From NCBI RefSeq assembly GCF_900113445.1, contig NZ_FOPJ01000017.1, forward strand, positions 1-47,616: a DNA stretch of 47,616 nt. Direction: 5' to 3'. The position numbers and the translations under genes are program-made. Position 1 is the first letter of the stretch; each line of letters opens with the position of its first letter. Shown one piece after another: positions 26,401-35,173 of this stretch. The notes beneath the pieces were generated by a model, which was not told the DNA's origin, searched no databases, and saw nothing but the letters and a program-made list of their open reading frames with translations. Source of the stretch: Corynebacterium spheniscorum (GTDB taxonomy: Bacteria; Actinomycetota; Actinomycetes; Mycobacteriales; Mycobacteriaceae).

Positions 26401-27007
26401 TCTCGATGCTGATGGCAATATCACCAAGCGTGGTTCCACCGAGATGCTCGAAACAGGGCCGAAGAAGGCGTGGCGTAACCTCCGCCTCCCGCTCGGCCAG
26501 CTCCCCGATACGGCTAATGTGGTGCGCATTTCCGCTGAGGATACAGATCTGACTCCAGAAGAGTGGGTGGCTTTCACCCCGCCGCGTGTCCCCACCTTAA
26601 AGCCCATTGCTCAGCTGATTGATCCGAAGAAGCCAGGGTTATTGGACTGGTCGGTGGCTTTGCAATTCCCCTGCCAGCGCACCTTCAATCACTATGCCGG
26701 TGTGGCGGAGATCCCGGAGTACCGCATCTCCCCGGATTTTGATGGCAAGTCCACTCTGACTGCCTTCCAGGATCATGCTGGTGGCGGCATTATGGGCACC
26801 GCTGAGGCTGTGAATTCTTCCTATGAGCTGCCGGCTTATCTCAACCATGATTGGCAACGCGATTGGGGTTCCATGGAGGTCTACCAGCGTCGCGTGAACT
26901 CCCAGGGCCAGCCCCCAGCTGATGCCAAGATTGATTATCAGGTGATTAAGCGGATGGGCTGGTGGAGCCCCGGTCACATGATGATCGACGACGAGAAGAA
27001 GAAATAA
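23459..27007 (+). CDS. emb: Arabinosyltransferase Emb (EmbC-like)
   Basis: This large GT-C arabinosyltransferase (1182 residues) extends the arabinan domain with alpha-1,5 linkages. It has an N-terminal membrane anchor, a first extracytoplasmic jelly-roll, about 13 transmembrane segments, the SDDGF catalytic-loop motif near residue 297 and a C-terminal carbohydrate-binding domain ending GWWSPGHMMIDD. Corynebacteria carry one emb gene, unlike the embCAB set of mycobacteria; it is the ethambutol target. The start is uncertain. GTG 23459 overlaps the aftA stop; ATGs at 23489, 23549 and 23573 are in frame before the first helix. Confidence 0.93.
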   Translation: MPSKNQPAASMKPPTTNLKNPPHPQDRDQRMSSPSTTSMNSAKLGAIISGAIGFLLFIATPFMPVQQTQSSFNWPQNQNLESINAPLMSYAPDRLEVELPLASTRYLREGENMVLGTLPPDSTEATQRGMFLRTTDNGLDIILRGKVPFQIPKDTIAKAPKDAVLSLHLTDEETTIALSGTDYRDSEDEDMRPQITGIYTELDDTPANAQALSDLGMKVHVDINSRFSSSPSIAKFLSMGLGVLSLIISLICLHRLDILDRARPRPLLPKNWWRPRPLDGIVGAVLLYWHVFGANTSDDGFLLTMARASREAGYMANYYRWYGVPESPFGAPYYDLLALMTHVSTASIWMRLPALISGLAIWFLLSRAALPRLGALVAQRRTANWTAAFVFLAFWLPFNNGTRPEPIIALGALTTWLCFERAIVSSRLLPAAIGVIIATISLGAGPTGLMAVAALLVALPALVRIVYLRLPLLGADPATASKGEIARATCAQIFPFLPAGTAILIAVFGDQTLATVLESIRVRAEKGPALSWYDEWVRYQSLLQLSVDGSMTRRFAVLLLMVSLVLVIAAMIRNGKVPGASRGPSHRLVFIIFGTMFFMMFTPTKWTHHFGVYAGIAGAIAALAAVALATITVRSVRSRIFFIGGMLFLFAIGLAGMNGWWYVSSYGVPWWDKSVQYRGIEASTVMLGITLIVLAIGAVYAFRADFKATRKDAPSLEETAAEEAAAAGAPVHSHASDKRMQELNQSRRAGIIARRGLTTSGKEKVTALTTSPLAVSAALIVVFSMLSLGKGFIAQYPAYSIGLGNLRSLAGDSCELASDVLAETNSNDSFLTPVKGNLADSIDDGDSVNFSAQNIPQSISAEYEKDTAPGALADSVGPGGSEEATGQATGVTGGTRTEVGVNGSTARLPFGLDYTRVPVIGSWQDSAEQYAARITTQWYRLPEENSPEQPLIVVSAAGRIEHHDINGVKQEGQKLRLEYAHLDADGNITKRGSTEMLETGPKKAWRNLRLPLGQLPDTANVVRISAEDTDLTPEEWVAFTPPRVPTLKPIAQLIDPKKPGLLDWSVALQFPCQRTFNHYAGVAEIPEYRISPDFDGKSTLTAFQDHAGGGIMGTAEAVNSSYELPAYLNHDWQRDWGSMEVYQRRVNSQGQPPADAKIDYQVIKRMGWWSPGHMMIDDEKKK

Positions 27008-27033
27008 CTCACCAGCACCAACCATCTCCAGCT

Positions 27034-27078
27034 AAGCCCCGCCGCCCTGCACACTCCTCCGCACAGGCCGCGGGGCTT
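27034..27078. terminator. Hairpin after emb
   Basis: AAGCCCCGC (27034-27042) pairs with GCGGGGCTT (27070-27078), with more internal pairing (GCC.TGC/GCACAGGC). It lies 27 bases beyond the emb stop. No T-run follows. The remaining bases before the peptidase gene show no gene. Confidence 0.5.
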
Positions 27079-27163
27079 CGCCCTACCTTGAGCAACGCAC
27101 CAAGCAAATCCCCCACCACCCTCTCAGCACACAACACCCACCATTGCCCCTAAAGTGGTTCCC

Positions 27164-29089
27164 ATGAAAGACCTCTTCCACTATGTCAATGGCGCTTGGA
27201 TCGAGCAGCACGAAATCCCCGCCGACCGCAGCATCGACGGCACCTTCCATGCCCTGCGCGACCGCGCCGAAGCCGACGTCCACGAACTCCTCGAAGCAAA
27301 CGACGGCCGCCCCGGCAAACTCTATGACGCCTACATGGATGTTGATGCCATCGAAGCCGCCGGCATGACACCCCTGGACGAGGACCTCGATAAACTCACC
27401 GTTCAAAATATTGAGGCCTTAGCCACCGCCCTGGGTGAACTCGACCGCCTCGGGGTTTCCGCCCCACTGGCCTTTTGGGTCACCCGCGATTCCGGCGGCG
27501 GCTCCGATATTGCGGTGCCTTATCTCGTGCAATCCGGCCTGGGTCTGCCCGATGAGGCCTACTACCGCGAAGAATCCCACGCCGAAACCCTCCAGGCCTA
27601 CCGCACCCACGTCGCCGAGATGCTGGCCCTACTCGATGCCTCCCGCCTCCAGGGCCTTCGCCCCGAGGATGCCGCCGAGCGCATCGTCAACTTAGAAACC
27701 GAGATCGCCGCCGGGCACTGGGATGTGGTCCAAACCCGCGATGCAGTGAAAACCTATAACCCCACCAGCATTGAGGAACTCCCAGCCATTATCCGCCGCC
27801 TCCTTGCCGGCGCGGGCCTCGACCACGGCGCCGCCATCGCCATGATGCCTTCTTATATTGAGCATCTCGCCGGCCTGCTACGCCAAGAACGCCTCAGCGA
27901 TTGGCAGCTCTGGGGCACCTGGCATATTCTCCATGCCCGCGCGAACCTCCTGCCCCCAGCTGTCGGCGCCAAGGATTTCGAATTCTATGGCACCCGCCTA
28001 GCCGGCACCCCGCAGCAACGCGATCGCTGGAAGCGCGCCGTGAGCCTCTGCGAATCCCTCATCGGCCATGAGGTCGGCGTTCTCTTCTCCCAGAAGCACT
28101 TCCCGGAATCCTCCAAGCAAGAAATGTTGGTGCTGGTCGATCACCTCATCGAGGCCTACCGCGAGCGCATCAGCAACCTTTCCTGGATGAGCGAAGCTAC
28201 CCGCCAGCGCGCCCTGGAGAAGCTCGGCACCTTCAAAGCCAAGATCGGTTACCCCGATAATCCGCGCACCTATGAGGGCCTGGTGATCAAGGGCGATCTC
28301 ATGCAGGATGTCCGCAATGCCTGCGCCAACCTGCATGATTATGAACTCGCCAAGATCGGCAACCCGGATGATCGCAATGAGTGGCTCATGACTGCGCAGA
28401 CCGTCAACGCCTGCTATAACCCCATGGTCAATGACATCACTTTCCCCGCCGCCATCCTGCGCCCACCCTTCTATGACCCGCAGGCCGACCTTGCCGAAAA
28501 CTATGGTGCCATCGGCGCAGTCATTGGCCATGAGATCGGTCACGGCTTCGATGATCAGGGCTCCCGCTATGACGGCCAAGGCAACCTCAACTCCTGGTGG
28601 GAGGATTCCGACCGCGAGGCCTTCACCAAGCTCACCGATAAACTCGCCAAGCAATTCGATGGCCTCGTCCCTACCGTCTTGAAGGAAGCCGGCATCGAAT
28701 CCAAGGGCGTTAATGGCCAATTCACCCTCGGCGAAAACATCGGTGACTTAGGTGGACTCGGTATTGCCGTGATCGCTTATCGCAATCACCTCGCTGAGCA
28801 GGGCATTGATCTGGCCGACGCCCCCACCGCGCATTTCGAGGCCGAGGGCTTTCCCGGCGACGATTTCAGCGGCTTGCAGCGCCTCTTCCTCGCCTGGGCG
28901 CGCGTGTGGCGCTGCAAGGTGCGCCCGGAACTGGTCGCGCAGCTCCTCGCCATCGACCCGCACTCCCCGAATGAGTTCCGCTGCAATATCATTGCCCAAA
29001 ATATCAAGGAATTCTACGAGGCATTCCCCGAGGTCACCGAGGATTCACCGATGTGGCTTGATCCCAAGGACCGCGTCGAAATCTGGTGA
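27164..29089 (+). CDS. pepO: M13 family metalloendopeptidase (PepO/neprilysin-like)
   Basis: The 641-residue zinc peptidase has HEIGH at residues 456-460 and the third zinc ligand Glu524 in GENIGDLGG, both hallmarks of M13. NAYYNP-like NACYNPMVNDITFPAAIL and the terminal region ending DPKDRVEIW complete the family pattern. There is no signal peptide, so it should act on peptides in the cytoplasm. GTG 27155 is in frame, but ATG 27164 (MKDLFHYVNGAW) matches the family start better. No ribosome binding site is evident, so a leaderless transcript is possible. Confidence 0.9.
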   Translation: MKDLFHYVNGAWIEQHEIPADRSIDGTFHALRDRAEADVHELLEANDGRPGKLYDAYMDVDAIEAAGMTPLDEDLDKLTVQNIEALATALGELDRLGVSAPLAFWVTRDSGGGSDIAVPYLVQSGLGLPDEAYYREESHAETLQAYRTHVAEMLALLDASRLQGLRPEDAAERIVNLETEIAAGHWDVVQTRDAVKTYNPTSIEELPAIIRRLLAGAGLDHGAAIAMMPSYIEHLAGLLRQERLSDWQLWGTWHILHARANLLPPAVGAKDFEFYGTRLAGTPQQRDRWKRAVSLCESLIGHEVGVLFSQKHFPESSKQEMLVLVDHLIEAYRERISNLSWMSEATRQRALEKLGTFKAKIGYPDNPRTYEGLVIKGDLMQDVRNACANLHDYELAKIGNPDDRNEWLMTAQTVNACYNPMVNDITFPAAILRPPFYDPQADLAENYGAIGAVIGHEIGHGFDDQGSRYDGQGNLNSWWEDSDREAFTKLTDKLAKQFDGLVPTVLKEAGIESKGVNGQFTLGENIGDLGGLGIAVIAYRNHLAEQGIDLADAPTAHFEAEGFPGDDFSGLQRLFLAWARVWRCKVRPELVAQLLAIDPHSPNEFRCNIIAQNIKEFYEAFPEVTEDSPMWLDPKDRVEIW

Positions 29090-29111
29090 TTTTTTAGCTT
29101 TACTCGAGACC

Positions 29112-29148
29112 CGCTGCCCCACGTCGCCACAGATCGCGTGCGGCAGCG
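29112..29148. terminator. Weak inverted repeat between convergent pepO and hrpB
   Basis: CGCTGCC (29112-29118) pairs with GGCAGCG (29142-29148) in the 63-base gap between the stops. There is no T-run; the assignment rests on position. Confidence 0.3.
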
Positions 29149-29152
29149 CGGC

Positions 29153-31507
29153 TTAAGCTTTGCCGCGCCCTTTAGTTCTATGCGTAGCCTGCGCGCTCCA
29201 AGGATCTTCTGGCCACGGGTGTTTGGGATAACGCCCCCGCATCTCCGCACGCACCTGCGTATAGGGCCCAGACCAAAAACTTTTGAGATCATCTGTGATC
29301 GCCACCGGCCGCCCAGCGGGACTGAGCAGGTGAAATAGCACCGGCACCCCAAGGATCTCCGGGGAGCTGGCCAACCCAAAACATTCTTGGAGTTTCACCT
29401 GCACGATCGGTCGGCCTTCGGAATAATCAATCCGCGCACTGCGTCCACTAGGTACCGCCAGGCGTGCTGGCGCTAATTCCTCTAGGCGCGCCGCCTCTGG
29501 CCAGGGCAAAAGCCGCCGATACGCATCCAACAGCCTGATTTTCCCCGGGGCTTTCCCGCTTGCCACCTGCTCAATTTCTGGACCTAACCAGAGTTCTGGG
29601 TCCACCGCATCTGGGTCCGGCCAGGGTTGCCCACAATGCTGGTGCAGATACACCAAGCGATCCCGCAGCGCGCAGACCTCGCCCTCCGGGCTAAAAAGTG
29701 CCTGCACACCAGCGCTTTTCACTAATTCCATAAGTGCCGCCGCAGCTTTATCGGCCGGTACCGCCACATTCGTGCGGCTTAATTCAATCGCCCCGGCGCG
29801 GCGAATCTTCACCCCAGAAATTTTATTCTTCTCCACTGTGGCTTCCAGGGTTTCCTCCACCCCAATAATCTCCAGGGCTGCGGCCTCAGAAATAGCTGTG
29901 CCGCTACGGATCGTGGCCTTATACCCACTGCGATTAATCTCCCCAATCGCCAGCCACGGGCTGGGCGCCAACCCGCTTCGCCCCAGGTTCGCTCGGGTTC
30001 CGCTGGCCAGCAAATATTCATCGCTACCTGCCACTCGGCGCGCCAGGTAATCCGGGTAGGCGGTACCCACCACCACACCGGCATCCACCTTCTGGGCATC
30101 CGTCTTCCCGGCATCATCCACCATGCGGGCTAATCTCCTGGCCTCCCGCTTCGCCTGCTTACTCGGCACCACCCGGATCTCCCCCGATACGCCCTCCGCC
30201 AGAATCGCCAAAGTCTCAGCCGCCCCAGCACCTAAGTTCAACAACGCATGCGCTTGGCGCGGATCCAAAGGAATTTTCGCCAGCTCACGGCCATGCTCGG
30301 TAGCCAACCCGGCCTCATCCACCGCCCCAATGGCCCGCAGCACCGCTTCCGCATCCGCCATCGCCGCTTCCGGTGGGGCATCCATCAGCGCTAAACCTTC
30401 CCCACGTGGAGTGCCCCAACATGCAAGGTGCAGGGCAATATCGCTTAAATCCGCGCTTTTAATTTCCGGGGTGGGGTGTTCGGCAAAGTGCCGGAACTCT
30501 TCTTCCCTAAAGCACCGCCACACGCGGCCCGGGCCTTCACGTCCTGCACGCCCAGCTCTTTGAGTAGCGGTTGCCCGCGCCTCCGAAATAGTGATCAACC
30601 CACTCATCCCCCGCGCGCGATCCCGCCTGGGTACCCGCGATAGCCCGCTATCAACTACCGCCCGCACCCCCGGCACGGTCAGCGAGCTTTCCGCCACCGC
30701 GGTGGCCACCACAATGCGCTGCCCTGGCGTATCTTTTAGCGCCGCATCCTGCGCTTGTGCCCCAAGTCGCCCATGCAAAGGCAAGGCCTTATCTCCCAAC
30801 CTGCGGCATACTTCTTCTACTTCGCGCACCCCAGGAACAAACACCAACACGGAATACTCCTGTACTGCCGCCGCCTCTCGCGCGCATCGCGCCACATGAT
30901 CTAAAAATTTTTCATCACACCGCAGCCGCGAAGCATCCGCCGTCGGCACCCACTCCACCTCAATAGGATGCGTCTGCGCCTCCGTCTTCAGCACACAATC
31001 CGCCCCAATCAGCTTCGCCCACTCCCCCGAATCCAAGGTGGCAGACATACACACCAGCTGCAGGTCTTCTCTCAGTTGGCGTAATTCACTCAACATCGCC
31101 ACCAACACATCGGTATCAATGGAGCGCTCATGCACCTCATCAATCACCACAGCCGCCACATCTGCCAGCTCCGGGTCCGCAATCAACCGATTCAACAAAA
31201 TCCGGGGCGTCATAAAATGCACCGCGGAACCCTCATGGTGTTCCCCACGCACCGAAAACCCCACCTCTCGCCCCAAGCGCAGGCCGCTGAGCTCACAGAG
31301 TCGCCGCGCCGCGGCACGCACTGCCACCCGGCGCGGAGCTACCACCAGCACACGCCCTGTCGGATGCAGGTTCGCCAAGGCCGGTGGGATGAGCGTGGTT
31401 TTACCGGTACCTGGGGGTGCTTGAATCACCTGCGCCCCACTGCTGGGCAATTCCGGGAGGATGGCCTGTACCGCCAGGCCGCGACCAATGCGCTCGAGGT
31501 CGAACAT
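29153..31507 (-). CDS. hrpB: ATP-dependent helicase HrpB
   Basis: The 784-residue DEAH-type helicase has Walker A APPGTGKTT (about residues 30-38), the box IDEVHERS near residue 123 and SATL. The helicase C domain includes VVATAVAESSLTVPGVRAVVDSG and QRAGRAGREGPG. HrpB-specific C-terminal domains end with WPEDPWSAQATHRTKGRGK, matching the family's terminal motif. The RNA or protein partner in bacteria is not well defined. It is divergent from the LysE-type exporter gene with 27 bases between starts. Confidence 0.92.
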   Translation of the reverse strand: MFDLERIGRGLAVQAILPELPSSGAQVIQAPPGTGKTTLIPPALANLHPTGRVLVVAPRRVAVRAAARRLCELSGLRLGREVGFSVRGEHHEGSAVHFMTPRILLNRLIADPELADVAAVVIDEVHERSIDTDVLVAMLSELRQLREDLQLVCMSATLDSGEWAKLIGADCVLKTEAQTHPIEVEWVPTADASRLRCDEKFLDHVARCAREAAAVQEYSVLVFVPGVREVEEVCRRLGDKALPLHGRLGAQAQDAALKDTPGQRIVVATAVAESSLTVPGVRAVVDSGLSRVPRRDRARGMSGLITISEARATATQRAGRAGREGPGRVWRCFREEEFRHFAEHPTPEIKSADLSDIALHLACWGTPRGEGLALMDAPPEAAMADAEAVLRAIGAVDEAGLATEHGRELAKIPLDPRQAHALLNLGAGAAETLAILAEGVSGEIRVVPSKQAKREARRLARMVDDAGKTDAQKVDAGVVVGTAYPDYLARRVAGSDEYLLASGTRANLGRSGLAPSPWLAIGEINRSGYKATIRSGTAISEAAALEIIGVEETLEATVEKNKISGVKIRRAGAIELSRTNVAVPADKAAAALMELVKSAGVQALFSPEGEVCALRDRLVYLHQHCGQPWPDPDAVDPELWLGPEIEQVASGKAPGKIRLLDAYRRLLPWPEAARLEELAPARLAVPSGRSARIDYSEGRPIVQVKLQECFGLASSPEILGVPVLFHLLSPAGRPVAITDDLKSFWSGPYTQVRAEMRGRYPKHPWPEDPWSAQATHRTKGRGKA

Positions 31508-31534
31508 AATGCGCTCAGTGTAGCGTTAGCTTTT

Positions 31535-32242
31535 ATGTCCCTATCAACACTGATGACCCTCATCCTGGTGTGGGTCGCAGCGATCGCCTCCCCCGGCCCT
31601 GATGTGGTGCAGATCCTGCGCACGGGCCTTAAAGACCGCCGCGCCGGGGTGCTGGTGGCCATCGGCATTATGCTCGGCAATACGCTCTGGATTTCCGCAT
31701 CCCTAGCTGGGCTTTCTGCCTTGATCGACGCATATCCTTCGATCCTGCGCACCCTACAACTCATTGGTGGGGCCTACCTGAGTTACCTGGGTTTCCGCGC
31801 TTTCCAGGGTGGGCTGCGGGCCTGGCGCTCCCAAAAATTTACGGTCGCAGTGCCGGGCTCTTTCCGAGATCGTGGACACAGCTCGCTAAGCGATGCTGCG
31901 GCGCTGCGGCTCGGGGTGACGACGAACCTGGCGAACCCTAAGGCGATTTTGTTCTTCGGCTCCGTGTTCGCTCAATTCGTTCGCCCCGCCGCCCATGTCA
32001 ATGGCGACTATATTCCCGCCCCGATTGTGGCCATCGTGTTGATTGTGGTGGGGCTTTGTTGGTTCGTGGGGGTTGCCTTGGCGGTTAATACTATGGCCAC
32101 GCACTTAGAGAAGTACTCCCCGATTATCGACATGCTCAGCGGTGTGGTGTTCCTAGCTGTTGGTGTGGTGATGCTGTACCAGGGGCTTAGTGGGCTCTTG
32201 GCTAAGCAGTCCGCGGGCTTGGCACTACACTGGCCGGCATGA
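31535..32242 (+). CDS. LysE/RhtB family amino-acid exporter
   Basis: The 235-residue membrane protein has six hydrophobic segments and the family opening with ASPGPDVVQILRTGLKDRRAG, followed by LGVTTNLANPKAILFFGSVF. LysE/RhtB proteins export amino acids or related metabolites by proton antiport; the substrate cannot be told here. A much longer in-frame reading to 31130 runs antisense through hrpB and is rejected; ATG 31535 fits the family start. Its stop overlaps the S4 gene start as ATGA, so the two are translationally coupled. Confidence 0.87.
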   Translation: MSLSTLMTLILVWVAAIASPGPDVVQILRTGLKDRRAGVLVAIGIMLGNTLWISASLAGLSALIDAYPSILRTLQLIGGAYLSYLGFRAFQGGLRAWRSQKFTVAVPGSFRDRGHSSLSDAAALRLGVTTNLANPKAILFFGSVFAQFVRPAAHVNGDYIPAPIVAIVLIVVGLCWFVGVALAVNTMATHLEKYSPIIDMLSGVVFLAVGVVMLYQGLSGLLAKQSAGLALHWPA

Positions 32243-32535
32243 ATAACCCTGAATACACCGATGTCTCAGTGAGCGGAGAGATCAAGCTAGGCCAATTCAT
32301 TAAATTGGCGAACCTGGTGGCCAGCGGTGGTGAGGGGAAAGAACTCATTGCCGAAGGCGAAGTGAAGGTCAATGGCCAGGTGGATACCCGCCGCGGCCGC
32401 CGGCTTCGCGAAGGCGATGTGGTGGAAGTCCACGGCCACGCAGCCCGTGTTGCCGCCCCGGATGGCGAAGATGATTATTTTGATGAAGCCACCGCTAATG
32501 ATGACTTCGATCCCGAGAAGTGGAGGAATCTCTAA
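32239..32535 (+). CDS. S4-domain RNA-binding protein (YbcJ-like)
   Basis: The 98-residue protein has an S4 domain: IKLGQFIKLANLVASGGEGKELI, then EGEVKVNG, RRGRRLREGD and VEV. These are the residues that bind structured RNA in the YbcJ/RluB-type group. The acidic tail EDDYFDEATANDDFDPEKW is unusual for a binding module. It overlaps the exporter gene by four bases and is followed three bases later by the VOC gene, suggesting one operon. Confidence 0.85.
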   Translation: MNNPEYTDVSVSGEIKLGQFIKLANLVASGGEGKELIAEGEVKVNGQVDTRRGRRLREGDVVEVHGHAARVAAPDGEDDYFDEATANDDFDPEKWRNL

Positions 32536-32538
32536 GCC

Positions 32539-33351
32539 ATGCCAGCTTTCGAAGCCAACCCCGGAATGCCCTACTGGGTGGATCTCGTCAGCGAAGACCC
32601 CGCTGCCGCAGCTAATTTTTATTCCCAGCTTCTCGGGTGGGAAACCTCCGCTGACCCAGAACACGGCGGCTATATTATGGCGCGCTGCCAGGGTCTCCCG
32701 GTGGCGGGATTCATCCAAGGTGACGCAGCTAGCCCCCTCAATAACTCCTGGTACACCTATTTCCTCACCACCGATATCCAGGCGGCTTTCAAAGACATCT
32801 CTGAGCGCGATACCCATGCGCTTTGCGAACCCACAGAGATCACCACCGGCACCTTTTTCTTAGCCACCGATCCTTGTGGCGCCATTTTTGGGCTACTACA
32901 ACCCCGCGGTGAAGATACCTTCATCGCCGCCGGGGAACCCGGCACCGCGGTATGGCATGAGCTGGCCTGCCCACGCAATTTCCAGGAAACCTACGAGTTT
33001 TATACCCGCTTCTTCGGCTGGGATTTCACCATCAATGAAGGCTACGCGGTAGCCGCCCCCAATGGGGAAGGTTTTTCCATCGCCGGTATTGCGCATAGCC
33101 CCGCTGAAGATACCCCGGGTAAGTGGAATACCTTTATCGGGGTACACAGCGTTGATGAAGTAGCCGAGAAAACCCCGCAGCTCGGCGGCCAGGTTCTTAT
33201 GAACCCCACGGAGACTCCCTTTGGGCGGCTCTGCATTATCGCGGACCCCTATGGCGCCCAATTAGTGCTCTGCGATGTCGCCGAAGCAGTAGAAGAGGGC
33301 CGCGAATCCGACCCCCTTCATAACCTGGATCTTTCCGAGTTCGAAGATTAA
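32539..33351 (+). CDS. Two-domain VOC (glyoxalase/bleomycin-resistance fold) protein
   Basis: The 270-residue protein has two VOC repeats, the first starting PYWVDLVSEDPAAAANFYSQLLGWE and the second VWHELACPRNFQETYEFYTRFFGWD near residue 135. The fold is used by dioxygenases, lyases and antibiotic-binding proteins; no catalytic metal triad could be assigned confidently, so substrate and activity are unknown. It is the third gene of the exporter-S4 unit. Its stop overlaps the stop of the convergent hydrolase gene by four bases. Confidence 0.82.
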   Translation: MPAFEANPGMPYWVDLVSEDPAAAANFYSQLLGWETSADPEHGGYIMARCQGLPVAGFIQGDAASPLNNSWYTYFLTTDIQAAFKDISERDTHALCEPTEITTGTFFLATDPCGAIFGLLQPRGEDTFIAAGEPGTAVWHELACPRNFQETYEFYTRFFGWDFTINEGYAVAAPNGEGFSIAGIAHSPAEDTPGKWNTFIGVHSVDEVAEKTPQLGGQVLMNPTETPFGRLCIIADPYGAQLVLCDVAEAVEEGRESDPLHNLDLSEFED

Positions 33352-34256
33352 CGGTGCATGCTCACGTTACGTAGGAATTCGGCTATATCTCGAATCTTTT
33401 CGCGCGCCACCTCTGGGGTGGAGATGCGGTGCCGCGACACATAGTGGCGCACCTCAATCTGCTTTTCTTCTGCTAGGCCCTCCGGGGCTGCCGCAATCTC
33501 ATCGAAGCTGGCCACCTGCACCAAGCTTTCTGGCCAGGTGTGCGGCTCCGGCAAGGTTTTCCCGGCGCGAATTTCTTCCGGGAGTTTCGCTAAGGACCCT
33601 AAATCCGGGAAGGTGAGCACCAGGGCGTTGGCGTGTTGGGCATTGAGCGCCGCCAAAGCCCCACCGGAGGAATAACCCCAGATGGTGATGTGTGTAGCAC
33701 CCTGCGCGCGGGCATAATCAACGGCCTTTTCTACGGCCTGGCACATCTCCGCGACAGTGTGTTCCGGAGCGAGCGGGTGGTCGAGGTCAATAATGGTGGT
33801 GCCGGAAAGCTCCGCTGCGGCTGCCACTTCTGGGCGCCAACTGAACTCCAGGGCATCAGCAGCACCACGCCACCAACCACCGGAGTGCAGGCTAATGGCC
33901 CAAACCCCTGGGGTGGGCTGGGAGGGGTGGAAAATGCGAGCGGATAATTCAGGGGCCTCGGTGGAGCTCACCTCACCGAGGTACACCACCCCGGGCATGG
34001 TGTGGTCAACCGCAGAACCCAACATGAGCATCGCGGCGTGGGTGGTCCGATCAGGTAGGCGGGCAATATAAGCGTCGGCGGCACTGGGGTCACCATCACC
34101 ACCGGCCCAGGGTGGGCGGAAGTCTGGGAGTGGGTAGTGGGCGTCGAGGTAGCTGCCTAATTGGGTGAGTTGTTCTTCTTTGCTTAAGGTGCGCTCGTGG
34201 CCGCCGACCTGGAAATCGGCGCGGTCTTGTTGGTCTTGGGTGTCCTCGTTTGTCAT
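33348..34256 (-). CDS. Alpha/beta hydrolase (esterase/lipase, HSL-like)
   Basis: The 302-residue protein has an oxyanion motif HSGGWWRG, nucleophile elbow GYSSGG and DHPLAPEH, which together resemble the hormone-sensitive-lipase group of alpha/beta hydrolases. No signal peptide is present. A frame extending to 34430 lies antisense inside the next gene's end; MTNEDTQDQ at 34256 is the better start. It lies 5 bases downstream of the TauE gene on the same strand and may be co-transcribed with it. Confidence 0.78.
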   Translation of the reverse strand: MTNEDTQDQQDRADFQVGGHERTLSKEEQLTQLGSYLDAHYPLPDFRPPWAGGDGDPSAADAYIARLPDRTTHAAMLMLGSAVDHTMPGVVYLGEVSSTEAPELSARIFHPSQPTPGVWAISLHSGGWWRGAADALEFSWRPEVAAAAELSGTTIIDLDHPLAPEHTVAEMCQAVEKAVDYARAQGATHITIWGYSSGGALAALNAQHANALVLTFPDLGSLAKLPEEIRAGKTLPEPHTWPESLVQVASFDEIAAAPEGLAEEKQIEVRHYVSRHRISTPEVAREKIRDIAEFLRNVSMHR

Positions 34257-34261
34257 GGGTT

Positions 34262-35047
34262 CTACCCTAGCCCGCCCCACTGCTGGTAGCTGAGGTAGCA
34301 AACCATAACCACCACCAAGCCGAGTAAGGCCCAGCGCACGAGTTTCGCCCCGCCGCCAAGAACGGTGCGGGCACCTAATTGGGCACCGGCGATATTGGCG
34401 ATGGCCAGGATGAGTGCCAGGGACCACCACACATGGCCGCCGATAATGAAGACACTTAAGGCCCCGATATTGGTGGCGGTATTGATGACTTTGGTCATGG
34501 CCGCTGAGGTTAAGAAATCTTGGGTTAAGGCAGCGGTGAGCACCATGATGAGGAACATGCCGGTACCGGGGCCGAAGATGCCATCATAAAAACCGATGAA
34601 CCCTACCCCTAAGATGGCAAGCCCCAAGCGGGTGGTGGACAGGTTTGACCCGGCGGCGGGGGTGGTGCCGAAGCTGGGTTTGAGGGCCACGAAGATCCCC
34701 ACTGCCAGAAGCAGGAGGATGATTAGCGGGCGCATGGTGTCTTTATTGACCATGGCGGCAACGCTGGCGCCGAGAGCGGAACAGATGCCAGCGAGTGGGG
34801 CGTAGATGAGGAGTCGGCGGGGGTTGGGACGTACCCGGCGCACCATGGTGACCGCAGCGCTGGCAGTGCCGCTTACTGCGGCAACCTTGTTGGTGGCTAG
34901 GACCGTGACTGGTGCTAGGCCGGGGAGGGTGGCCATGAGTAGGGGGATGAGGATGAGTCCGCCACCACCGATGACGGCGTCGATCCAGCCGGCTCCCAGG
35001 GCACCAAGGATGAGGGTGACCCACATGGGGAGGCTAATGGTGGCCAT
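34262..35047 (-). CDS. TauE/SafE family sulfite/organosulfonate exporter-like permease
   Basis: The 261-residue membrane protein has about eight hydrophobic segments and the duplicated family pattern: LGALGAGWIDAVIGGGGLILIPLL with TNKVAAVSGTASA, then GFIGFYDGIFGPGTGMF with the second helix bundle. Family members move sulfite, sulfonates or other small anions. A longer frame starts at 35122, but the extra 25 residues are polar and unlike the family, so ATG 35047 is chosen; neither start has a strong ribosome binding site. Confidence 0.82.
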   Translation of the reverse strand: MATISLPMWVTLILGALGAGWIDAVIGGGGLILIPLLMATLPGLAPVTVLATNKVAAVSGTASAAVTMVRRVRPNPRRLLIYAPLAGICSALGASVAAMVNKDTMRPLIILLLLAVGIFVALKPSFGTTPAAGSNLSTTRLGLAILGVGFIGFYDGIFGPGTGMFLIMVLTAALTQDFLTSAAMTKVINTATNIGALSVFIIGGHVWWSLALILAIANIAGAQLGARTVLGGGAKLVRWALLGLVVVMVCYLSYQQWGGLG

Positions 35048-35173
35048 AGTGCGGGGGGTTGTCCTTGGGTTGGGGGTGGGTTGATTTTTGGAAATTTTAG
35101 AACTGTGGGAGCGGAAAGTCATTACTCTGGGGTGCAGTTAGGAAAAATTTTTTACCCCCTTTAGGTGTGGATC

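Noticed and set aside
31130..31534. N-terminal extension of the LysE-type exporter to 31130
   Set aside because: The extra 135 codons are antisense to hrpB and polar; the family starts at the hydrophobic helix following ATG 31535.
34257..34430. N-terminal extension of the alpha/beta hydrolase to 34430
   Set aside because: It lies inside the end of the TauE permease gene in another frame and has no family similarity.
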